64,000 bases of DNA from JBBROS01 sp965217935 (GTDB lineage Bacteria; Pseudomonadota; Alphaproteobacteria; Acetobacterales; Acetobacteraceae). The first letter of the stretch is position 1; each line of letters opens with the position of its first letter. The notes under the pieces are model-generated. The model saw nothing but the letters and a program-made list of their open reading frames with translations, made no database searches and was not told the DNA's origin. This document shows, piece after piece, positions 37,503 through 46,989 of the stretch. Location of the stretch: positions 2,976,001 through 3,040,000 of the forward strand of contig OZ244581.1 in assembly GCA_965217935.1 (NCBI GenBank). The letters are read 5' to 3'. The position numbers and the translations under genes are program-made.

Positions 37503-38518
37503 TCCGCACCGCCCGCCATTTGGTCGAAGCCGGATTGGCCGACCCGGCGCTGCTCCCGGCGCTGCAAGCCGTCGGCGCCCGCTACGCCGTCGCCATAACC
37601 CCGGCCATGCACGCCCTAATCGAAACCGCCGACGACCCGATCGCCCGCCAGTTCGTCCCCCACCCCGACGAGCTGCGGACCCAGCCGCACGAGCGGCCCG
37701 ACCCGATCGGCGACGACGCCCTCTCCCCCGTCCCCGGCATCGTCCACCGCTACCCGGACCGCGTGCTGCTGAAACCGCTGCTGATCTGCCCGGTCTACTG
37801 CCGCTTCTGCTTCCGCCGCGAGCATGTCGGCCCCGACGGCGGCGTCCTTTCCCCCGCCCAGCTCGGCGCCGCGCTCGACTACATCCGCGCCCGCCCGGCA
37901 ATCCGAGAAGTCATCCTCACCGGCGGCGACCCGCTGATGCTGTCCCCCCGCCGCCTCGGCGGGTTGCTGGGGGAGTTGGACGCCATCCCGCATGTCGAAC
38001 TGCTCCGCATCCATACCCGCGTGCCGGTTGCCGACCCAAGCCGCGTCAACGATGCCGCCGCCGCCGCGCTCGCCCATGAAACGCCCACCTGGCTCGTCGT
38101 CCACGCCAACCATGCGCGCGAGTTCACCCCGGGCGCCCAGGGCGCCCTCCGCCTGCTCGCCTCGGCCGGCGTGCCGCTGCTCGGCCAATCCGTGCTGCTC
38201 CGTGGCGTGAACGACGACGCCGAGGCGCTCGAAGCCCTGTTCCGCGCCATGCTGCGCGCCCGCATTAAGCCCTACTACCTGCACCAGCTCGACCCGGCGC
38301 CCGGCACCGCCCGCTTCCACGTCCCCATCGAGGAGGGCCGCCGCCTGCTGGCCGCCCTGCGGGGCCGCGTCACCGGCCTCGCGTGGCCGACCTACGTGCT
38401 CGATATCCCGGGCGGGCATGGCAAAGTGCCGGTCGGGCCGGAGTATCTGGACGCGGACAGCGTCCGCGACCCGGGCGGCATCCGCCACGCGCTTGCCGCT
38501 GGCGGGCCTGCGGGGTAG
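37499..38518 (+). CDS. epmB: EF-P lysine aminomutase EpmB-like (lysine 2,3-aminomutase family)
   Basis: Radical SAM/PLP enzyme that makes (R)-beta-lysine for elongation factor P. 339 residues: KPLLICPVYCRFCFRRE carries the C-x3-C-x2-C cluster motif, VILTGGDPLML follows, and PYYLHQLDPAPGTARF near the end holds the PLP-region residues. The start is TTG 37499, overlapping the hrcA stop (TTGA), the only start that fits. It lies 38 bases upstream of efp. EpmA is not in the window. Confidence 0.85.
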   Translation: MIRTARHLVEAGLADPALLPALQAVGARYAVAITPAMHALIETADDPIARQFVPHPDELRTQPHERPDPIGDDALSPVPGIVHRYPDRVLLKPLLICPVYCRFCFRREHVGPDGGVLSPAQLGAALDYIRARPAIREVILTGGDPLMLSPRRLGGLLGELDAIPHVELLRIHTRVPVADPSRVNDAAAAALAHETPTWLVVHANHAREFTPGAQGALRLLASAGVPLLGQSVLLRGVNDDAEALEALFRAMLRARIKPYYLHQLDPAPGTARFHVPIEEGRRLLAALRGRVTGLAWPTYVLDIPGGHGKVPVGPEYLDADSVRDPGGIRHALAAGGPAG

Positions 38519-38556
38519 AAGCCGCGTTTCCACCAAGCGTTGCCGGGTTCTTTTCG

Positions 38557-39123
38557 ATGAAGCAGCAGGCCAATCTCATCCGCGCCGGACAGGTGCTCGA
38601 CCACGGCGGGCGCCGCTGGACCGTGCTGAAGCAGCAGATCATCACGCCGGGCAAGGGCGGCGCGTTCATTCAGGTCGAGATGCGGGACCTCAAGACCGGC
38701 AACAAGACCAACGAGCGCTGGCGCACCGCCGACACGGTGGAGCGGCTGCAAACGTCGGAGAAAGAGTATACCTATTCCTATACGGACGGCGATAACATCG
38801 TCCTTATGGACCAGGAAACGTACGAGCAGACGCTGATCCCGATGGGCCTGCTGGGCGACCTCGCGCCGTTCCTGCAGGACAACATGGAGGTCACGGTCGA
38901 CATGGTGGAGAGCGACCCGGTCGGCGTCCGCCTGCCGCCCACGGTCGTGCTCGAAGTGGTCGAGGCCGATCCGGTCGTCAAAGGCCAGACCGCCACCAGC
39001 TCCTACAAGCCCGCCCGCCTGGCCAACGGCGTCAAAACCAGCGTCCCTCCCTTCGTCGAATCCGGCGAGCGCATCGTCGTCCGCACCGAGGACGCCAGCT
39101 ACGTCGAACGGGCAAAATCCTGA
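38557..39123 (+). CDS. efp: Elongation factor P
   Basis: Ribosome rescue factor for polyproline stalls. 188 residues with three OB-like domains. Lys33 in TPGKGGAF is the site normally modified by beta-lysylation, which agrees with the upstream epmB gene. The C-terminal domain has VGVRLPPTVVLEVVEADPVVKGQTA. ATG 38557 gives family-normal length. Confidence 0.95.
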   Translation: MKQQANLIRAGQVLDHGGRRWTVLKQQIITPGKGGAFIQVEMRDLKTGNKTNERWRTADTVERLQTSEKEYTYSYTDGDNIVLMDQETYEQTLIPMGLLGDLAPFLQDNMEVTVDMVESDPVGVRLPPTVVLEVVEADPVVKGQTATSSYKPARLANGVKTSVPPFVESGERIVVRTEDASYVERAKS

Positions 39124-39184
39124 AAACCCATCCCAACCGCCAGGACGTCACTGAACACTGGCAATTGAAAACTGGCGCCTGATC

Positions 39185-40036
39185 ATGGCCCTGCGTCTCT
39201 CCCCTCACATGACCGTCATGCAGAACGCCGCCCAAAAAGCTGCCAGGCGCCTGTTGCGCGACTTCAACGAAGTCGAGCAACTTCAGGTCAGCGTCAAAGG
39301 ACCCTCCGATTTCGTCAGCCAGGCCGACCTCCGCTCCGAGGCTACCCTGCGCGAGGATCTCGCCAAGGCCCGCCCGGGCTACGCCTTCCTGATGGAGGAG
39401 AGCGGCATGAGCGGCAGCGCCAACTGGTCCTGGCGCTGGATCGTCGATCCGCTGGACGGCACCTCCAATTTCCTGCACGGCGTGCCGCAATGGTGCATCT
39501 CCATCGCCCTCGAACGCCGTCTGCCCGACGGCGGCGCCGAGATCGCCGCCGGCATGATCTACAATCCGGTCAACGACGAGATGTTCTGGGCCGAGCGCGG
39601 CGGCGGCGCGTTCCTCAACGAGAAGCGGCTGCGCGTCTCCGCCCGGCGCGAGTTGAAGGACGCCCTGCTCGGCACCGGCATTCCCTTCGCCGCCGTCGCC
39701 CCCGCACGCCGCCTCGCCTTCGCCCGCACCCTCGGCGTGCTGATGCCGCAGGTCGCCGGCATCCGCCGCTTCGGCGCGGCGGCGCTCGACCTCGCCTGGG
39801 TCGCCGCCGGGCGCTTCGACGGCTATTGGGAGCTTGGCCTCAAGCCCTGGGACATGGCGGCCGGCACGCTGATCGTGCGCGAGGCCGGCGGCTACGTCAC
39901 CGACCCTGCCGGGCGCGAGACCGTGATGCTGGAGGCCGGCGGCAACGACGTCGTCGCCGCCAACCCGCACATGCACGCCCACCTGCTCGGGGCCGTGGCC
40001 GACGGCGTGCAGACGGCCGAGGGCCGCGCCGCCTGA
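39185..40036 (+). CDS. suhB: Inositol-1-monophosphatase family protein SuhB
   Basis: 283 residues of the IMPase fold, with the metal-binding set: FLMEESG (Glu), WIVDPLDGTSNFLHGVPQW (Asp-Pro-Leu-Asp-Gly-Thr), and ELGLKPWDMAAGTLIVREAGG (Asp). In bacteria SuhB also binds RNA polymerase in rRNA antitermination. The TGATG overlap couples it to the OmpA-like gene. Distinct from the HisN-like paralogue at 20396. Confidence 0.92.
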   Translation: MALRLSPHMTVMQNAAQKAARRLLRDFNEVEQLQVSVKGPSDFVSQADLRSEATLREDLAKARPGYAFLMEESGMSGSANWSWRWIVDPLDGTSNFLHGVPQWCISIALERRLPDGGAEIAAGMIYNPVNDEMFWAERGGGAFLNEKRLRVSARRELKDALLGTGIPFAAVAPARRLAFARTLGVLMPQVAGIRRFGAAALDLAWVAAGRFDGYWELGLKPWDMAAGTLIVREAGGYVTDPAGRETVMLEAGGNDVVAANPHMHAHLLGAVADGVQTAEGRAA

Positions 40037-40776
40037 TGCGGGGCGCCCTTCCGGGCTTTCTGGGCATCGCGCTGCTGATCGGGGCAGGACCGGCCTCGGC
40101 GCAGGTGACCGTCAACCCCGGCGCGCTCGAACTGTTGCCGGCGCCGAATCGGGTGCGGCGCCATGAGCCTTCCGGCGCGGCCCCGCAGCCATTGAGCCAA
40201 GCAGACAGCACGGCCGCCGAAGACATCCCGATCCCGCCGATACCGCCATCATTGCAGCCGCCCCCCGCCCCGCCGGCGAAAACCGCCCTTCCCGCTTTGC
40301 CCACGGTTCCCCCCGCCATCGCCGCCCTTCCGCCGCCCGCGCCCATCCCCGAACCGCGCGCCGAGCCGCCGCCCACGGTTCCCGTGGCCAATGACGCGCC
40401 GGGTCAGGCGGTCCCCTTGACCGGCGGCTTGCGCATCACCTTCGGCCCCGGGCGCGAGGAGCTGAACCCATCGACCGAGGCCGCCCTGCGCCGCCTCGCC
40501 CGCCAGGTCAAGGGCCACGAGCAGGACACGATCAGCATCTCGGCCTTCGCAGCAGGCGTCCCGGAAGACCCCTCGACGGCAAGGCGCCTGTCGCTTGGAC
40601 GCGCGCTCGCCGCCCGCGCCGTGCTGATCGACGACGGCATCGCCTCGAACCGGATCTACCCGCGCGCCCTCGGCGCAGCCCCCGACAGCGCCGCGGAACC
40701 GGACCGCGTCGATGTCATCGTCAACGCCGCGCCCCCTGGCCCGGCCGCCGCCCCGCCGTCGAGCCCGAGCCAATGA
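40036..40776 (+). CDS. OmpA-family periplasmic protein with Pro-rich linker
   Basis: 246 residues: signal peptide (cleavage at ASAQ), a ~90-residue Pro/Ala-rich linker (IPIPPIPPSLQPPPAPP), and a C-terminal OmpA-like domain (LRITFGPGREELNPSTEAALRRLA, SLGRALAARAVLIDDGI, DRVDVIVN). The domain is slightly divergent at the peptidoglycan-binding Asp/Arg positions. Overlaps suhB (TGATG) and the MotA-like gene (ATGA), so the four genes 39185-43368 form one operon. Confidence 0.75.
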   Translation: MRGALPGFLGIALLIGAGPASAQVTVNPGALELLPAPNRVRRHEPSGAAPQPLSQADSTAAEDIPIPPIPPSLQPPPAPPAKTALPALPTVPPAIAALPPPAPIPEPRAEPPPTVPVANDAPGQAVPLTGGLRITFGPGREELNPSTEAALRRLARQVKGHEQDTISISAFAAGVPEDPSTARRLSLGRALAARAVLIDDGIASNRIYPRALGAAPDSAAEPDRVDVIVNAAPPGPAAAPPSSPSQ

Positions 40777-41924
40777 CCCGGCCCAAGACCTACCTCGTCC
40801 GCATGCTCGCCTTCCTGCTCGCGGTCATGGTGGTCGCGGGCCTGCTCTCCACCGCGCTGATCACCGCGTTCAGCAGCAATCCCCTGCTCAACATGCTCAT
40901 CCTGTTCGTGCTGCTGATCGGCGTCGGCTGGAACCTCATGCAGGTGACCAGGCTGTCGCCCGAGGTGCACTGGGTCGAGACGTTCCAGAAGAACCGCACC
41001 CAGCTCGCAGCCCTCCCGGCGCCCCGCCTCTTGGCGCCGATGGCCAGCATGTTGGCCGCCCGCCAGGCCAAGACCCGCGAGGGCCACGACCGCTTCACCC
41101 TCTCCGCCCCGGCCATGCGCAGCCTGCTCGACAGCCTGGCCAGCCGCCTCGACGAAGGCCGCGAACTCTCCCGCTACATGACCGGCCTGCTGATCTTCCT
41201 CGGCCTGCTCGGCACCTTCTGGGGCCTGCTGCTGACCGTAAGCGCGGTCTCCGACGTGATCTCCGGCATGTCGGTCGGCAGCGGCGACATCAACGCCCTG
41301 TTCGAGCAACTGAAATCCGGCCTCGGCCGCCCGCTGCGCGGCATGGGCACCGCCTTCAGCAGCAGCATGTTCGGCCTCGCCGGCGCGCTCGTGCTGGGCT
41401 TCCTCGACCTCACCGCCGGCCAGGCCCAGAACCGCTTCTTCAACGAATTGGAGGAATGGCTGGCCGGCCTCACCCGCCTTTCGTCGGGCGCGCTGGGCGG
41501 CGACGGCGACGCCTCAATCCCCGTCTACGTCCAGGCCTTGCTGGAGCAGACCGCCGAGAACATGGAGGACCTGCAAAGCATCCTCGTCCGCGGCGAGGAC
41601 GCCCGCCAGCAATCCAACGACGCCATCCTCTCATTGACCGAGCGCATCGGCGTCCTCTCCGATACCATGCGCGCCAATCAGCAGATTATGCTCCGCATCG
41701 CCGAAACTCAGGCCCAGCTCGGCCCCATGCTCCAGCGCCTCGGAGAAAAACGCCCCGACGGCGAAGACGGCGCGCGCAACCACCTCCGCAACATCGAATC
41801 CTACATCCACCGCCTGATGACCGAGAGCCAGCAAGGCCGGGTCCAAAGCACGCAGGAGCTGCGCAACGACATCCGCGTCCTAACCCGTACCATCGCCGCC
41901 CTCTCCGAAAACCAGTCGAGCTGA
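40773..41924 (+). CDS. MotA/TolQ/ExbB-like inner-membrane protein
   Basis: 383 residues. Two N-terminal membrane segments (about 10-34 and 41-57) and a further pair around 135-155 and 205-220 with GLLGTFWGLLLTVSAVSDVI and MGTAFSSSMFGLAGALVLGFLDL, which matches the MotA/TolQ/ExbB channel pattern. The C-terminal ~120 residues are helical. With the adjacent OmpA/MotB-like protein it probably forms a proton-driven stator unit linked to the cell wall rather than a flagellar motor; no flagellar genes are nearby. Confidence 0.75.
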   Translation: MTRPKTYLVRMLAFLLAVMVVAGLLSTALITAFSSNPLLNMLILFVLLIGVGWNLMQVTRLSPEVHWVETFQKNRTQLAALPAPRLLAPMASMLAARQAKTREGHDRFTLSAPAMRSLLDSLASRLDEGRELSRYMTGLLIFLGLLGTFWGLLLTVSAVSDVISGMSVGSGDINALFEQLKSGLGRPLRGMGTAFSSSMFGLAGALVLGFLDLTAGQAQNRFFNELEEWLAGLTRLSSGALGGDGDASIPVYVQALLEQTAENMEDLQSILVRGEDARQQSNDAILSLTERIGVLSDTMRANQQIMLRIAETQAQLGPMLQRLGEKRPDGEDGARNHLRNIESYIHRLMTESQQGRVQSTQELRNDIRVLTRTIAALSENQSS

Positions 41925-41955
41925 TGCAGCCCTCGCCCGATCGGACCGGCTAGCC

Positions 41956-43368
41956 GTGCCCAGACGCCGCAGCCAAGGCGAGGCGCTCAACCCGTGGCCC
42001 GGCTACGTGGACGCCCTGTCCACGCTGCTCATGGTCATCATCTTCGTCCTGCTCGTCTTCGTACTCGCCCAGGCCTTCCTCTCCGTCGCCCTCTCAGGGC
42101 GGGACCGCGCGCTCGACCGGCTGAACCGCCAGGTCGCCGAACTGACCGACATGCTCTCCCTCGAACGCGGGCGCTCCGGCGAGCTGCGGCAGTCGCTCGC
42201 GCAGGCGAACCGCCAGCTGGAGCTGGCCAACCAGGCCAAGGAGGGCCTGACGCGCGAGCTGTCCGGCTTGCGCGAGCAGGAAGGCCGGGCCATCGCCGAC
42301 CGCGACGCCCTGAAGGCCGAGCGCGACCGGCTGTCAGCCCGGCTGGCGGACGCGGCGCTCCAGGCGCAATCCGCGGCGGCGCGCAACGAGCAATTGCAGG
42401 CCCGCGTCGCCGAGACCGCCGGGCAGACCGACAAGGCCGGTCAGGAAGCAGCCAGCCTTGCCGCCTCGCTCGCCGAGACCAGGCGCCAGCTTGAAACCGC
42501 TCAGACCCAGCTCGCCTCCGTCAAGGCCGAGCTGGATCGGACCGTGCAGGCCGACAAGGCGACCGTCGAGGCGAAGGTCGCCGACCTTGCGCGATTGAGC
42601 GACCAACTCCGGGCGTTGACCGCCTTGCGCGAGCAGCTTGAGCGGCAGGCGCAGGACGCGGCCGTCCGTGCAACGACGGCGGAGGAGCGCGCCCAGGCCG
42701 TTGCCGTGCAGTTGGACAACGAGAAGAAGCTCGGCGACAGCGCCCGCGCCCAGGTCGCCTTGCTGACGCAGCAGATGGAGGATTTGCGCGCCCAGCTCAC
42801 CCAGCTCGCCGCGGCGCTCGACGCGACATCCAAGGCAGGGGCAGAGAAGGACGCGCAGATCTCGAACCTGGGTTCGAGGCTGAATGCCGCCCTCGCCTCG
42901 AAAGTGCAGGAACTGCAACGCTACCGCAGCGAGTTCTTCGGCCGCCTGCGCGACGTTCTGGCCGGGCGCCCCGGCATCCAGATCGTCGGCGACCGCTTCG
43001 TGTTCCAGAGCGAAGTGCTGTTCCCGGCCGGCAGCGCCGACCTCACGCCGCAGGGCGAGGAACAGATCCGCAAGCTGGCCGCCACGCTGAAGGACATCAC
43101 GGCCGAGATCCCGAACGACATCAATTGGCTGCTGCGCGTCGACGGACACGCCGACAAGCAGAGGCTCGGCCGCGGCCAGTTCGCCAGTAACTGGGAGTTG
43201 TCCGCGCAACGGGCGATCAACGTCGTGAAGCTACTGGTCGACGAAGGCGTGCCGCCCAATCGGCTGGCCGCCACCGGCTTCGGCGAGTTCCAGCCGCTCG
43301 ACCCCGCCGACACCCCGCAAGCCTATGCCAAGAACCGGCGGATCGAGATCCGGCTGACTGACCGATAG
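41956..43368 (+). CDS. MotB/OmpA-like peptidoglycan-binding protein with long coiled coil
   Basis: 470 residues from GTG 41956. One membrane segment (about 22-45, with PWPGYVDALSTLLMVIIFVLLVFV and the Asp expected of a proton channel), then ~270 residues of coiled coil rich in Ala, Gln, Leu and Arg, then a C-terminal OmpA/MotB domain (VLFPAGSADLTPQGEEQI, RVDGHADKQ, FASNWELSAQRAINVVKLLV, NRRIEIRL). It pairs with the MotA-like protein 31 bases upstream. The same gene pair is widespread in Alphaproteobacteria outside flagellar clusters. Confidence 0.82.
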   Translation: MPRRRSQGEALNPWPGYVDALSTLLMVIIFVLLVFVLAQAFLSVALSGRDRALDRLNRQVAELTDMLSLERGRSGELRQSLAQANRQLELANQAKEGLTRELSGLREQEGRAIADRDALKAERDRLSARLADAALQAQSAAARNEQLQARVAETAGQTDKAGQEAASLAASLAETRRQLETAQTQLASVKAELDRTVQADKATVEAKVADLARLSDQLRALTALREQLERQAQDAAVRATTAEERAQAVAVQLDNEKKLGDSARAQVALLTQQMEDLRAQLTQLAAALDATSKAGAEKDAQISNLGSRLNAALASKVQELQRYRSEFFGRLRDVLAGRPGIQIVGDRFVFQSEVLFPAGSADLTPQGEEQIRKLAATLKDITAEIPNDINWLLRVDGHADKQRLGRGQFASNWELSAQRAINVVKLLVDEGVPPNRLAATGFGEFQPLDPADTPQAYAKNRRIEIRLTDR

Positions 43369-43646
43369 CCTCTAGACCGCGATGGTTGTAACTGGAATTT
43401 GTCAGAACGTGAATCGCCGTCTCAAATAAGGCCAGGCCTGGATTGGTCTCTCACGTCAGGGCGATACGGATCGAGCTGCGCATTCGGCATCCGACTGTCG
43501 TCAAGGGGCCAACCTTCGTTCGTGCATGCGCCAACCGCGCTAAAGGGCGCCGGCATCACTCCTCGCATCGTCAGGGCCCGAGCCCAATTAATCGAATCGC
43601 GATTGTGGGTAGGAATTCGGTCTGCGGCTCGTACTAGCGTTGAGAG

Positions 43647-44858
43647 GTGATCGACACCGCCGCCATTCGAGCCCGCTTTGAAGCCATCGCCCCGTTCCTT
43701 GGGGAGCGTGAGCGCCGTCTATGGGCCGCGAGCGAGGCTTACGCGGCTGGCAGGGGCGGCATCCTGGCGGTGTCGGCGGTGACGGGCATCGCGCGCAGCA
43801 CGATTGGCCGAGGGCTTGCCGAGTTGGGGCATGGCAAGGACCAGATCCCCGGCCGCATCCGCCGCCCGGGCGGCGGGCGCAAGCCGAAGACCGAGACCGA
43901 ACCCGGCCTGCTCGACGCACTGTCCGAGCTGGTGCAATCGGCCATCCGCGGCGATCCCGAGGCAGCGCTGCTCTGGGTCAGCCGGAGCCAGCGTCATCTG
44001 GTCCGCGCCTTGGCCGAGCGCGGCTTCACTGCCGGGCAGAAGCTGGTCGGGCGGCTGCTGAAGCGGCTGGGGTTCAGCCTGCAGGCCAACAGCAAGACAC
44101 GCGAAGGCGCCAGCCATCCCGACCGCGACGCGCAGTTCGAGCACATCAACACCCAGGTGCAGGCGTTCCAGGCGGCCAAGCAGCCGGCGATCTCGGTCGA
44201 CACCAAGAAGAAGGAGGTGGTCGGCGATTTCAAGAACGCCGGGCGCGAGTTGCGGCCCCGCGGTCAGCCCGAGCCGGTGCGGGTGCACGACTTCATCCTG
44301 CCTGAGCTCGGCAAGGTGGCGCCATACGGCGTCTATGACATCGCCGCCAATGCCGGCTGGATCAATCTCGGGATCACCAGCGACACTGCAACGTTCGCTG
44401 TGGAAAGCATCCGGCGCTGGTGGCGGGAACTCGGCCAGGCGCGCTATCCCGAGAGCACGCGGCTGCTGATCACGGCCGACTGCGGCGGCAGCAACGGGGC
44501 GCGGGTGCGGCTGTGGAAGACCGAGTTGCAGACGCTCGCCGACCAGACCGGCCTGTCGATCACGGTGGCGCACCTGCCGCCCGGCGCCAGCAAGTGGAAC
44601 CGCATCGAGCACCGACTGTTCGCATTCATCACCCAGAACTGGCGCGGCAAGCCGCTGCTGACGCATCAAGTCATCGTCCAGCTGATCGCCAGCACGACGA
44701 CACGGACTGGACCCACCGTCCAATGCAGGCTCGATGAGAACACCTACCAGAAGGGCGCCAAGGTCTCCGACGCGCAGATCGCCAGCCTCAATATCACCCC
44801 AGCCGAGTTTCATGGCGAGTGGAACTACACCATCGCTCCCCAAACCACCCGCACCTGA
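43647..44858 (+). CDS. ISAzo13-family transposase
   Basis: 403 residues and apparently intact. HTH near residues 30-60 (GGILAVSAVTGIARSTIGRGLAELG), then the catalytic region: ISVDTKKKEVVGDFKNAGRE, LLITADCGGSNGARVR and HLPPGASKWNRIEHRLFAFI, giving the Asp-Asp-Glu set. GTG 43647 start. I could not define matching terminal inverted repeats, so only the gene is annotated. It follows the MotB-like gene and precedes the broken serine protease, so it marks the left end of the IS-rich zone. Confidence 0.88.
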   Translation: MIDTAAIRARFEAIAPFLGERERRLWAASEAYAAGRGGILAVSAVTGIARSTIGRGLAELGHGKDQIPGRIRRPGGGRKPKTETEPGLLDALSELVQSAIRGDPEAALLWVSRSQRHLVRALAERGFTAGQKLVGRLLKRLGFSLQANSKTREGASHPDRDAQFEHINTQVQAFQAAKQPAISVDTKKKEVVGDFKNAGRELRPRGQPEPVRVHDFILPELGKVAPYGVYDIAANAGWINLGITSDTATFAVESIRRWWRELGQARYPESTRLLITADCGGSNGARVRLWKTELQTLADQTGLSITVAHLPPGASKWNRIEHRLFAFITQNWRGKPLLTHQVIVQLIASTTTRTGPTVQCRLDENTYQKGAKVSDAQIASLNITPAEFHGEWNYTIAPQTTRT

Positions 44859-45029
44859 CGCGGTTGTTTCAGCTCAGGCACTCAGTGTCGCAAAAGATAG
44901 ACCTACTGAACTTTTTGCACTCTGTTCTGGTGAAACCCATTGCTGCAGTCGCATTTTTCGACATCAGAGACATGCCTTGGCGCATGCCGATGGCGGGCAA
45001 ATAGCGGCGGTGATGGAGGGAAGTCGATA

Positions 45030-46165
45030 GTGAATACGAGCGTATACCCATGTGGAATAATTGTTTACGTAGGATTTTCGAAAAATGGCGAAAGCGGGTG
45101 GCACGGCTCCGGCGTCATGCTGTCGCCAACAGAGGTGCTGACGGCTGCCCATTGCGCCTGGAGCAGCGAGACCGGCGTCTCCACGGACGTGTTCGTTACC
45201 CCCGGCTAGTCGCCCGGCTCAGCGCCCGTTGGCAGCATCGCGGGGATGGTCACCCATTACGATCCAATCAACAACGATCGAGGCTGCATCACATACGCTG
45301 ATTCACAAAACGACTTCGCTATCATTCATCTCTCGAAGCCAGTCGATGTCGGGACGATGACGCTCGGCGCCGATTTCAATGGCGGGCCAGCATTTGTCTC
45401 CAGCTATCCATCCCTTACTTTAACGACGTACAGTACGACGTTCCGGAAAACATAACGGGCAATCCGTTCTACAATCTTGTGAACGGTCCAGAACTTGGGC
45501 CGGGATCGAGCGGCGGCCCAGTTTGGACCGTCGACGCCAACGGTCCGACCGTTGTCGGCTTCGTTTCTTCCGGGGGCGGACCGACCGGAGCCGGCAACTT
45601 CACCAAAATCACCGCCGCCGACCGTGCCACGATCCTCTCCTGGATGGCCCAGGATGCCCAAATCTCGCCAATCGTCGGCTGGACCGACTCCACGACCAGG
45701 CAGTCCGGCGTGACAGCGGTCAATGCCCCCTCGGGCGGTCCCTCCTATCTTCAGGGGCAATACATCTGGACCAGTTCCGACAGAGTCAACCTGTTGTCCA
45801 ACATGCCAAGCGTGTTCCTGCACGGCGGCAACGGACAGGACGTCATCCAGGTCACCTCAGGGCAGAACGTGCTCGACGGCGGCGCCGGCTCGAATTTCCT
45901 CACCGGAGGCATCGGCGACGACACCTTCTTCACCGACGCGCGAGGGACTGGCCCGGTGTGCAACACGCTGCGCTACTTCCACGTCGGCGATGCCGCCAAG
46001 CTGTGAGGATTCGTGCCGGGCGTTCCGAGCTATCACTGGGACAACCAGCCCAGCGGCGCCGCGGGCTGGCAGGAAGCGACGTTGCGAGTGAACATCGTCG
46101 GCTGCGCTGGCCGCATGGGCGATGGGGTGGACGCAAGCGTCACTTTCGCTGGGATGAGCGTTTAA
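45030..46165 (+). pseudogene. Trypsin-like serine protease with C-terminal RTX/hemolysin-type domain, disrupted
   Basis: Starts at GTG 45030 with GGAGG upstream. The protease triad is readable: LTAAHC (His), QNDFAIIHL (Asp), PGSSGGPVW (Ser). The tail carries RTX-like nonapeptide sequence (LHGGNGQDVIQVTSGQNVLDGG) and a C-terminal FVPGVPSYHWDNQPSGAAGW..VTFAGMSV block seen at the ends of type I secreted proteins. Three lesions: TAG at 45207-45209, a frameshift near 45425, and TGA at 46004-46006 where Trp is expected. Probably once a type I-secreted protease. Confidence 0.8.
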
Positions 46166-46986
46166 GAGGCAAAGGCTCTGCACATTGCAACCGAATCGCA
46201 GGCCGCGGGAACGTAACTCTCCTTTTTGAACAGCCGCGCCTGACCCGGCAGCGCGTCCTTCGGAGCGGCAGATCGCGGGGCGCCTTCACGAGAGATCCCT
46301 ACGGCTTGGATACGCCTCCCATCCCGAGGCCGACAGTCCGTCGTGCTTCACCGGCAAGCCCCGCCTCGAACGCAGCCGGGCAGGAGATTGGCGGATCTCG
46401 GCGTCCTTGTCCCAGAACTTGCGTTGGCGGCTGACTCGGGCGGTGGAGAAAGAAATGTCCTCGCGCAAAGCGGCTCGGGTTGAGGTCAGCTTATCAGCGG
46501 CGATCAAGCTGGCTCGACGTGTGCGTAAGACGGGCAGCACGGCGCCGGCAATAAGCGGCGGCGATCACGAGTCATTGCCCGCCGGGCACGAGGCGCTCCC
46601 GCGTGACCTGGGGACGACGCGCAAAGGCATGCCTTGGCCGTCATTAACGACAGGCTGGCCAGGCGGAGCATCACGCCAGGATAACCGACGATGATCTGAT
46701 CGACTCCGTGCCGCCTCACGCTCACGCGCAGGAAAGGCATAAGAACGCCCGGCGGGACCGACGACCGGCAAAACGCGATTGGGTCGGCGCCAAACAGGTC
46801 CCGACGCCGACGCTCTCAATGGGGGAGTGTCGTTGTTATGAATGATCCCGCGGCGCAAAGATGGTCGGCAGCGAAGCCGTCGGCGCCTTCAGCAACGCTC
46901 GATGCCTCAGCGACCCGTGACTGCTCTGGCCTTACTTGGCGGCCAGATCCAGCCAACGGGTTGAAACGCCCGTTGACGTCAGACCA
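46166..46986. other. Gene-poor stretch between protease pseudogene and rpmE
   Basis: No intact gene. It holds an IS630 transposase remnant (46407-46600) and, at its right end, the stem-loop and GACCACTA of a palindromic repeat. The 46600-46930 part shows no recognisable coding sequence on either strand. Confidence 0.5.
46407..46600 (+). pseudogene. IS630-type transposase N-terminal remnant
   Basis: Residues LRWRLTRAVEKEMSSRKAAR, then VEVSLSAAIKLARRVRKTGS and APAISGGDHES, follow the IS630 pattern (LR.R...AV..GMS.R.AA..F.VS.S.AI.W....R.TG...P...GGD.RS). The catalytic part is gone. Not the same copy as the intact IS630 at 16040. Confidence 0.6.
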
Positions 46987-46989
46987 CTA
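46954..46989. repeat. Half copy of the MITE-like palindromic repeat at the rpmE stop codon
   Basis: Stem CAACGGG (46954-46960) with CCCGTTG (46969-46975), loop TTGAAACG, followed by ACGTCAGACCACTA; the same layout as the right halves of copies 1 and 2. On the minus strand it reads TAGTGGTCTGAC and its TAG is the rpmE stop codon. The other terminus, expected near 46880, is not recognisable. Confidence 0.5.

Noticed and set aside
40773..43368. MotA/MotB-like pair as a Zorya ZorAB defence system
   Set aside because: No ZorC/ZorD/ZorE-like gene adjoins, the pair is in an operon with suhB and an OmpA-family gene, and such pairs are common in Alphaproteobacteria.
43369..43646. Terminal inverted repeats of the ISAzo13 copy
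   Set aside because: I compared flanks on both sides and found no convincing matching ends.
46407..46694. Small + strand ORF as a real protein
   Set aside because: Its first part matches an IS630 transposase N-terminus and then degenerates; treated as a remnant.
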